Shown piece after piece: positions 58,901 to 64,000 of a DNA stretch of 64,000 nucleotides. A program made the translations under genes and the position numbers. The notes beneath the pieces are model-generated. The model had not been told where the DNA came from and made no database searches. It saw only the letters and a program-made list of their open reading frames with translations. This DNA comes from Mesostigma viride (taxonomy: Eukaryota; Streptophyta; Mesostigmatophyceae; Mesostigmatales; Mesostigmataceae). The stretch's first letter is position 1. Each line of letters starts with the position of its first letter. The DNA is taken from the NCBI GenBank assembly GCA_009746045.1, contig RPFO01000934.1, positions 371,501-435,500 of the forward strand, given 5' to 3'.

Positions 58901-59325
58901 TGTTTTTCCTGCATAACCAAGGTGGGAAGAAGTCACTAGTCTCCTGGTTCAGTAGATTGCACAAGAGGAAAGCTGTGAGTAGCAATGTAGCTGAATGCAG
59001 GGCTGTGGTATCTTCTGTCTTGCATGCAAGGTATCTCAATCACTTGCTGGTCTGGCTTCAACACCAGGCTGGTAGCTCTGCAGGAGTGAAAGCACATTTG
59101 CTGACTGACTCTCAATCTATCATCTCTTTCCTTGCCAATCCTTTGGCTGTACACTCGGACCTGGATTGGATTGTGCTAAAACAGGAATGCAAGTACCTGG
59201 AGTCTAAAGCCCACGTCAGGGACAAAGACAATGCTGCAGATGCACTGACCAAGGTGCCACAAGCAGCAGGACCACAATACCAGGTCTTGTATGGGTTGAT
59301 GAACCCTGGTTACAGTCTGAAGTGA
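55654..59325 (+). CDS. E2 pol: integrase, retropepsin-like, RT, RNase H
   Basis: A 1,223-codon frame; the first ~86 codons overlap gag and are probably not translated. Numbered from the frame start: HHCC zinc region (H123, H128, C155, C158), integrase catalytic D183 or nearby, D238 and E268; C-terminal GDHVLFF region about 362-369; an Asp protease motif VDTQAQVS at D549 and LLGEPFVS at 612-619; RT with TDIKRAFLKG (D828) and WHGDD (922-923); RNase H with MMDSS (D1065), AECRA (E1114), LTDSQS (D1152) and NAADALTK. All expected catalytic acids appear present. RT matches Ty1/copia best, but the protease sits after integrase. Confidence 0.92.
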   Translation: MIAGRANPTMVLTLMFVLDAGKHVTPLQQERAARLPGTTRTRQGATTARGRQTRETPVSYPHHFSQMVSCYLLSAKCCLSVMMWIGMAYDMTLSHMMRDPTIASLSAAAEKVITYGALAEQLHKVMGHEAVAERLANKIQGHDLEQMCRHVRKHCEQCQLYAPKPRKWHVATPPLARGKLVGDVIHVVKDTVYYLVIKDAWSRFVVVEPLPGMDKEQLHRALQIALARFHPIEKVMLDQQFLCIQDRNDLPKIEVSGAQDHERQGLVERTMRAIRDVIRKMPSRLADSGSYADRASWAAGVTTQLNAKPIMSSPFGEITPTGLQSGSYASEVHTHYNTQRQHLAKLLAKKDKNNARPVFEVGDHVLFFREGDRGRAHSARWHGPAVVTKIHEEGTAVTIQHDRERVVSKHRLKLYYPPLADVSGVEFLDMDSEQESGGLISPNELAKDVIDASTSTTVEAPVFLSSAAPLQPNSPPGQEDGAQGEQQVAPPSHLEESQKADPVVPRKSFAEILKALHKAHNTKAVVATGAAQVNAVGDAGQDPSILAVDTQAQVSIISAAAVSGLKMKASPWARVSDFSGKTKMQVKGQVSIQILGMPTPFQVVEGYSGNALLGEPFVSYPGVVISAGRLSVAGVGQVPLDHFKIPLSQISTGLDAAINAVKPKYLPGQEPCVEDLIHSQKLHPSAFGLGRWDVASMSPLSYDDIVRDCQTQIGFLKWLEAFTKAREEWVVPDARSPTHTPPVTPLDAMPAGAKKLRLKFVCKHKPQADGGPPIFHARPCVTEFRGSTELTEAELYTPGIQQTSLKVLLSLFLHQLNTGKDYVCKATDIKRAFLKGDPAIAQQVWRGQVYVVNTPKVWHRDIVQPLLRPNLGVEGLQSAPKIFRLSAQEVFMKLGATYDDIDPCLFVIPHPDGMMMFVWHGDDQLISGPRAAVDAFIAQVSASFEIGKQLELGKEPVKFCGMMLELLQQQGSWVCSMQASAEYIKSCLDVLPVHITPDMCPTIRGKLGWLCATCAPHLAFVSRVDDEVLQEVGARAIKQLLHDGPPLMLHSLDLFTPIHITCMMDSSMESRVVTKVQAREAGLFFLHNQGGKKSLVSWFSRLHKRKAVSSNVAECRAVVSSVLHARYLNHLLVWLQHQAGSSAGVKAHLLTDSQSIISFLANPLAVHSDLDWIVLKQECKYLESKAHVRDKDNAADALTKVPQAAGPQYQVLYGLMNPGYSLK

Positions 59326-59707
59326 CTGGCACATTGTACATGTTAGCCCATGACCCCCTGCCTAACACTGCAGCTGCAAGGCTGCAGTGGCAGCTGGGTA
59401 GTTTTCTGACAGTGAGAAGCACTGGTCTAGAAAGTTGGGACATGATGAATGTGTTATTTATTGAATAAAATTTTGTGAGACACTGTTTGGATGACCATGA
59501 CATGCTGGGGCCTGAGCACCCATCTCACTCAGTTAAGAAACCATGCTTGAGACATGGGGCCTTTTTAATGCATCTCTTGTACATGTGTGAGGTGACCTTT
59601 GGGTCCTAGTAGGTTATCTGACAGTTTTTCTAAGGCATTGGGAATGGCTGCGTCCATTTGATGGCTATGTGTGTTTCTGGTGAAACCCAAAGAAAACTTA
59701 AAGTGGG
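59326..59707 (+). other. E2 3' untranslated part
   Basis: No frame; it ends in the purine-rich AAAGAAAACTTAAAGTGGG before the LTR. Confidence 0.7.
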
Positions 59708-60097
59708 AGTTAGTCTAAGTCTCCCGCCTGTAGCCTAAGTGGACACGTGCCAGCACCGCCGGCGCCCAATTGGGTACTGGGACGGTGCTGGACTAGAGCA
59801 GTCGTGGCATGGACACGTGGCTAGACTCAGTATGTGATGAGCCGGTACCTCATACTTACCGGGACTGTAGTTGTCATGTTAGGACTGACTAGATCAGGTT
59901 GTAACTGATAGGCTAGTCCGTCCAGGATCAGTAAGTTAGGCTTAACTTACGCAAAGTCTGGTCAGCCGCAAGTGACGGCTGACCAGCGGTATATGTGCCA
60001 TTCTATCCTAATGCCAAGGTGTCTCGTCGTCTCCACACTGGCCATTTGGCATCGTTTGCGTGCACTGAGTTTCCCAAGCTCTCAGCCTGCACTAACT
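59708..60097 (+). repeat. E2 3' LTR (390 bp)
   Basis: Matches 52585-52971 except CCTCATACTTACC in place of CCTCAGTACC. Confidence 0.95.
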
Positions 60098-60102
60098 ATT
60101 AT

Positions 60103-60838
60103 AAGCAGACCATTGTGAAGGCCTTGCCAGAGAAGATCACCCAGGCTGCAGGTCCTGAGTTGAGAGGCATGTGGGCCTGGTTTGCCAGCATCTGTGGTCC
60201 GTCTTTGATGGTCCATAGCAGAATGCCTGATGATGTGCTTGAGGATGAGAAGCCTCGAGTCATAGCCCGATTGGTGGAGAGTACCCCTGATCTGATTTTG
60301 TCTGCATGGATTGACTTTGCCCAGCCTATCACCTTGGAGATCTTTGTTGACAGTTCCATGGATGCTCGCCAGGTTACCAAGGTCAGGGGGAGATCTGCTG
60401 CTCTGTTTGCTTTTTATCAGAGCAGGGCAAGCTTTTGTTCAGCTGGTATGTACAGCAGACTGCAGAAGAGGGTCTGTATCAGTTCAGATGTGGCAGAATG
60501 CAGGGCCATATGTGAGGGGATCCAGTCCAGTTTGTACATAAAGGAGTTAATGCTGGAGCTGGCTTCAGTAACCCCTTGGTCCTTAATTGCAGATGGAGAC
60601 GTTGCTAACAGACAGCATGGGTATGGTCCAGTTTGTTCACAAGCAGCTGGCCAGAAGCCGGGATCTGGATTTATATTTGGTGCTGAAGGAGTTGGCCAGT
60701 TTGGTTGACTTGAAGCATATCCCTGGCGAGGAGAACCCTGCTGATGCATTGACCAAGCTGCCACACAAGGCCCCAGCCCAGTACAATGTACTGAGGAAGC
60801 TCATGAATGCTGACTGCCAAGTTGGTCTATCTGTCTAA
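60103..60838 (+). pseudogene. Element X RT end and RNase H
   Basis: YKQTIVKALPEKITQAAG continues the RT cut by E2, then LEIFVDSSMDARQVTKVRG, SSDVAECRAICEG and HIPGEENPADALTKLP mark RNase H. A frame change lies near 60590. Confidence 0.85.
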
Positions 60839-61586
60839 AAGCTGAGAGCTGGGTGCTTAAGTCTCTGGATATCAGGCTGGGAGCTTGATTGTACATAATC
60901 CTGAGCACACCTTGAGGGGTGAGACATGTCTCTGGTGTGGGAATGTCTGACATTGTCTCTGCTGGAGAGATGTCTATCTGGGGTTTTCATCTCAGTCTAA
61001 GGTTTCCCCAGATCTGTGGTTTGTGGGCGGGTTCGATTCCCTGGTGCCGTCTTAAGGCGGAGTTTCACGGACTGGCTGACCCATCCATCATGCTGATGAG
61101 GTGGCGACAGGTCCCCTGATTTTCCACGGTTGGAATGAGTGTGAGCTTGTGGGTTTGCATGTGCTTCGCGTAGATGTTGTATCTGGTTCGATAAGGGGCA
61201 GCTTACCGGCGCCGACTCCTGTCTGGGGGTCAGCAATGTTTTCTGATGAGCTGTTGTGGGTGATCTGTGGGGTTTCGCCTAAGGTCCTGAAGGTTGTACA
61301 TACTTCTCAAGTTCTTCACTGAACACCTATGGGCTGCCACAGTTGGCCAACCTCTTGTACATGGGTAACACAACGAGCCTCCCAGGAAGGGATAGTAGGA
61401 TCGACTCATTGTAATTTGTTTGTGCTCCTGAAGTATGGGTGCTATGTACATATAATAAGGAATCCAAGCTGGCTGTCATGCCCAGAGGTTTGTGACTTGT
61501 AGTCGGGGAGGATGTCCAGTACCCATTGTGTGTGTTTGTATGTAGACTTGTGTGAGCTGCTACAGCTCAAGAAAAGAAAAGATTGG
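60839..61586 (+). other. Element X 3' untranslated part
   Basis: No coding similarity; it ends in the purine tract AAGAAAAGAAAAGATTGG next to the 3' LTR. Confidence 0.65.
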
Positions 61587-61912
61587 AGTTAACGCCAAGT
61601 GCATTGGCGTGTTCCTGATTCGGCATATCTCTACGATTCCAGCGGCACCGGAACGAGTTCATTCCGACAAGTATCAAGAAAGTTATGGCGTTCCGACTTC
61701 CCGGTCGCGCGCGAGCGTGACTCAGCCGGAGTTAGGAAATGGGAATCTGCAGCAAAGCATGGAGACTAACTGCCGGCTATTCTTCGAAGTCGTGCGTGAA
61801 TATTTGCCGACGGCATATGGGGTCGACAGTAATTCCTGGGCTGACAGCAATTAGGTGCTGAACCTACGACGGTATTGGACTAATACGTCGTACGCAGGAA
61901 ATAGGAACCTTA
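61587..61912 (+). repeat. Element X 3' LTR, first 326 bp
   Basis: It matches 40417-40690 apart from a 42-bp insertion with its duplication. It stops at CCTTA where E3 is inserted; the remainder should lie past 64000. Confidence 0.92.
61730..61771 (+). mobile_element. 42-bp mini-insertion with AGTTAG...CTAACT ends
   Basis: GCCGG flanks both sides (61725-61729, 61772-61776); the 5' LTR of X has a single GCCGG at this site. The ends match those of E2 LTRs. Confidence 0.75.
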
Positions 61913-62656
61913 TGTCAGAAACCGGGGCTCGGAGGAAAGATCTTTTGCCTGTTATATGACCCAGATATTGCACAAGTGTATGGAAAAGACTTCTTGTACG
62001 TTTATACTGAGAGTGGAAAAACACGGTGCGGCCAACACTGGGCGCAATCTACCATAGCCAACACTGGGCCAGGGCAAATGACAATGCCAACACTGGGCAG
62101 GGTCACACGACCAACACTGGGTCGGGGCCACACACGGCTTGCAAGCAAACAACTCTAGGCACACAAAGTAGTGGCGGCTAATGCATTATGCACCGTTGAT
62201 TTACATCAGACTGACGGCACTGCAGCTTAGCGTCTCTACAACCACGGAAAGAACACTAGATAATAACGACTTTGCAGCCTGTAATCTATTGTCCACATCA
62301 TGGTAAATTGTGTGTGTGGTCTGATAGGCTCAAAGTCCTATCGCCTCCAGGGCGGCACCACAAACTGCGGACCTGATCTGATCCGGAGAGAGCCGATGTA
62401 AATTACGGCACCTGTAACGGTGCTGACAGGTAACGCTTGCTGTATTCCGAGCAACATCATTCGGATTTTAGTACACTCAAACATTGTATATGATATTAAG
62501 TTAGTCAACGACCTGTGGGTGCAATTAATAGGGATGCAAACCCAACAACAAGTCGTGTAAATAAACACCTAGCTGACGGCGTCAATTTCCCCCGCATATA
62601 ATGCGTGATAACATAATGCGTGACAAAAGTAGAGAAACATCGCTAGATATTTGACA
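61913..62656 (-). repeat. E3 3' LTR
   Basis: It contains four CCAACACTGGG iterons at 62029-62125, in the place where the E1 LTR has CCAACTAGG iterons. Confidence 0.92.
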
Positions 62657-62758
62657 CACCCCCATACTGCATGTCACGTATTCTACTCAATGAAAAAACC
62701 AGCAGGAACATCTGCCACGTCGTCAGCCAGTGGCTCGCCGTCCATGGTGAAGTGCGCC

Positions 62759-63568
62759 TCAGGTTTCTTGGACTTGTTCTCCGCCTTCTTGGACCAGCAG
62801 CGATCCTCTGACAGTGTGGCCGGTACGGTGGCAGTGCTTGCAGGTCAGCACTTTCCCACCCTTGGTGAGGAAGACTGATTCGTCGATAGTACCCGCACAG
62901 TGGGGGCAGGCAGCAGTATGATACACTGGTGCACTGGAATCTGAGCTGCCAGCTTGGGCGCGGTGCACACGCAGATGGTCGTCAACTTTCAGGACGGCGG
63001 TCTTGTAGTCTTTCCACGTCAAGTCGGGGGGAAGGTTGTACGCCGCCAGGACGGGGCCATACTGGGCAGGAAGTCTGCGGCGGTGTGAGGTCACCAGGAT
63101 AGAATCATGGAGTTTATTGTTGCTTAATTTATTATATTCCAGGTACTTTCGTTCGGTGAGATTGATATTTGCAGGAACAGAATCCATGGGAATCTGCTCA
63201 GCTGACAGCAGTTCCTCAAGTGTCGCGGCCTGATGGGTGGATGTCGTTTCGTCATGTCCATAGACGTCAACCAGGACGGTCCACGCCTCGTGCATATACT
63301 TGTTGGGGGCCGTAGCGGCATGCAGTAGCGCGTTGCCGTCGAGGCCAGCAATCAGGGCAGCATAACCAATTTTTTGCTGCTTTACCACGATCGGATCCTT
63401 TCCGGCTCGTACATCTGAATATCCGAGGGCGTCAAATTGCCCTTCCGCCTTGATTCGGAATCCGGTGAATTTCTTGGGGTCGCTCCCATCGAAGTTGAGA
63501 TTCTTGAGAGCACTAAGAACGCTGCTCTCCTTGACGTCTCGTGCCACAGCTGGCGCACCTCCCAACAT
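62759..63568 (-). CDS. E3 gag
   Basis: A 269-codon frame starts ATG (MLGGAPAVARDVKESSVLSA), includes NLTERKYLEYNKLSNNKLHD, and reaches CKHCHRTGHT of the CCHC knuckle. The frame then shifts: the other frame reads SEDRCWSKK, which supplies the missing Cys. So gag is probably broken by a 1-base change at the knuckle near 62815. Function: capsid/nucleocapsid. Confidence 0.85.
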   Translation of the reverse strand: MLGGAPAVARDVKESSVLSALKNLNFDGSDPKKFTGFRIKAEGQFDALGYSDVRAGKDPIVVKQQKIGYAALIAGLDGNALLHAATAPNKYMHEAWTVLVDVYGHDETTSTHQAATLEELLSAEQIPMDSVPANINLTERKYLEYNKLSNNKLHDSILVTSHRRRLPAQYGPVLAAYNLPPDLTWKDYKTAVLKVDDHLRVHRAQAGSSDSSAPVYHTAACPHCAGTIDESVFLTKGGKVLTCKHCHRTGHTVRGSLLVQEGGEQVQET

Positions 63569-63917
63569 GTTCTTGATTGCGTTGGAGATTTGTAATGTGA
63601 AGTAAAGTGTGATTTAATCTCTCCAGAGATACTGCGTTGTTGTCGAGCAGATCCTGTAGATTTCTGATTGAAAAGTCTGGAAGTTCGCTGAAACACACAC
63701 AGTTGAAAAATTCTTGTCGAATGCCACCGTCGCAGGAGCCAGCGGCAGTAGGCTGATTCAGGAAACACGCCCGGGAAGATGTCTTCAACTTGGGCAAAAA
63801 GCAGATTTGCTCTTGCGAGGTAGTCTGGGCAAGATTCTTCGGGAAATTGAAAAAGCTCAATTCCAGATCTCAGGTTGCGGTCGTTGGGAACTGGAAAATA
63901 TGGGTTCATAGGCATCA

Positions 63918-63934
63918 CTCGCTACTCGATACCA
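63918..63934 (-). promoter_or_regulatory. E3 primer binding site
   Basis: TGGTATCGAGTAGCGAG on the - strand, next to the LTR; compare E1. Confidence 0.7.
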
Positions 63935-64000
63935 TGTCAGAAACCGGGGCTCGGAGGAAAGATCTTTTGCCTGTTATGACCCAGATATTGCACAAGTGTA
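63935..64000 (-). repeat. E3 5' LTR, partial
   Basis: Sixty-six bases match the left LTR with a 2-bp indel; the rest is outside the window. Confidence 0.93.

Larger units (their letters stand above)
52585..60097 (+). mobile_element. Element E2: full-length young LTR retrotransposon, AGTTAGT...ACTAACT ends
   Basis: LTRs of 387 and 390 bp differ essentially by one 3-bp indel. The insertion is bounded by ATTAT (52580-52584, 60098-60102). The internal part encodes several gag pieces, a double zinc knuckle and a 1,223-codon pol frame. A purine tract AAAGTGGG precedes the 3' LTR. No TGG-type PBS follows the 5' LTR. Confidence 0.95.
40417..64000 (+). mobile_element. Element X: old host LTR retrotransposon (AGTTA...TAACT type), runs off window
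   Basis: The 5' LTR is 40417-41273 and the 3' LTR starts at 61587 and is interrupted by E3. Order of domains: gag with CCHC knuckle, integrase, retropepsin-like domain, copia-type RT, RNase H. The coding parts carry several frameshifts, so it is dead. It inserted into LINE copy B; the left target copy would be ATCTT (40412-40416) and the right one lies outside the window. Later insertions are E1, a solo LTR, E2 and E3. Confidence 0.88.
61913..64000 (-). mobile_element. Element E3: second gag-only copia-like LTR element (right LTR cut by window)
   Basis: The left LTR (3' in element sense) is 61913-62656 (744 bp, TG...CA); the right LTR starts at 63935 with the same TGTCAGAAACCGG. The purine tract ATGGGGGTG on the - strand, the PBS and gag parallel E1. 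Left target copy CCTTA; the right one is outside. Confidence 0.9.

Noticed and set aside
1-64000. tRNA, rRNA, riboswitch or bacterial operon features
   Set aside because: None could be recognised by eye; the context is eukaryotic and a covariance-model search would be needed to exclude small RNAs.

Overview
The window reads as nuclear DNA of a green-lineage alga, probably a chlorophyte. The evidence is a plant-type kinesin-7 with a C-terminal RING finger, split into many short GT-AG exons with G/C-rich third codon positions, in introns full of tandem repeats, followed by a retrotransposon graveyard. No bacterial gene layout, rRNA, tRNA or CRISPR array was seen. Species cannot be named from sequence alone.

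Region 1 (1-34707, + strand) is one gene. Twenty-five exons, 2,758 coding nt in all, assemble by conserved splice sites and intron phase into a kinesin motor (P-loop, switch I, switch II), a KIN-7 neck/coiled coil, a long coiled-coil stalk and a RING finger ending at 34707. The 5' end lies upstream of the window. Introns make up over 90% of the locus and carry many arrays, including a 3.5 kb 9-bp satellite and a 3.7 kb minisatellite. Many exons are flanked by decayed copies of their own ends, splice site included ('exon echoes'). One echo is an in-frame 90-bp, five-copy repeat inside the motor domain.

Region 2 (34708-36128) is the 3' flank with nothing recognised. Region 3 (36129-40416) holds two head-to-tail, broken LINE copies (endonuclease and reverse transcriptase).

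Region 4 (40417-64000) is a nest of LTR elements, all inside one old element ('X') that inserted into the LINE and runs past the window. Inside X are: a gag-only copia-like element on the - strand (E1, 42886-48598), one LTR of which carries two TTAA-flanked DNA transposons; a 350-bp solo LTR (49977-50326); a young full-length element (E2, 52585-60097); a 42-bp mini-insertion (61730-61771); and a second gag-only element (E3, 61913 to beyond the end).

The most unusual system is the X/E2 lineage. Its LTRs begin AGTTA and end TAACT instead of TG...CA. A retropepsin-like domain sits between integrase and reverse transcriptase instead of before integrase. The RT box reads HGDD rather than YVDD, and integrase spacing is short. 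E2 has nearly identical LTRs, a perfect 5-bp target duplication and a 1,223-codon pol frame, so it moved recently.
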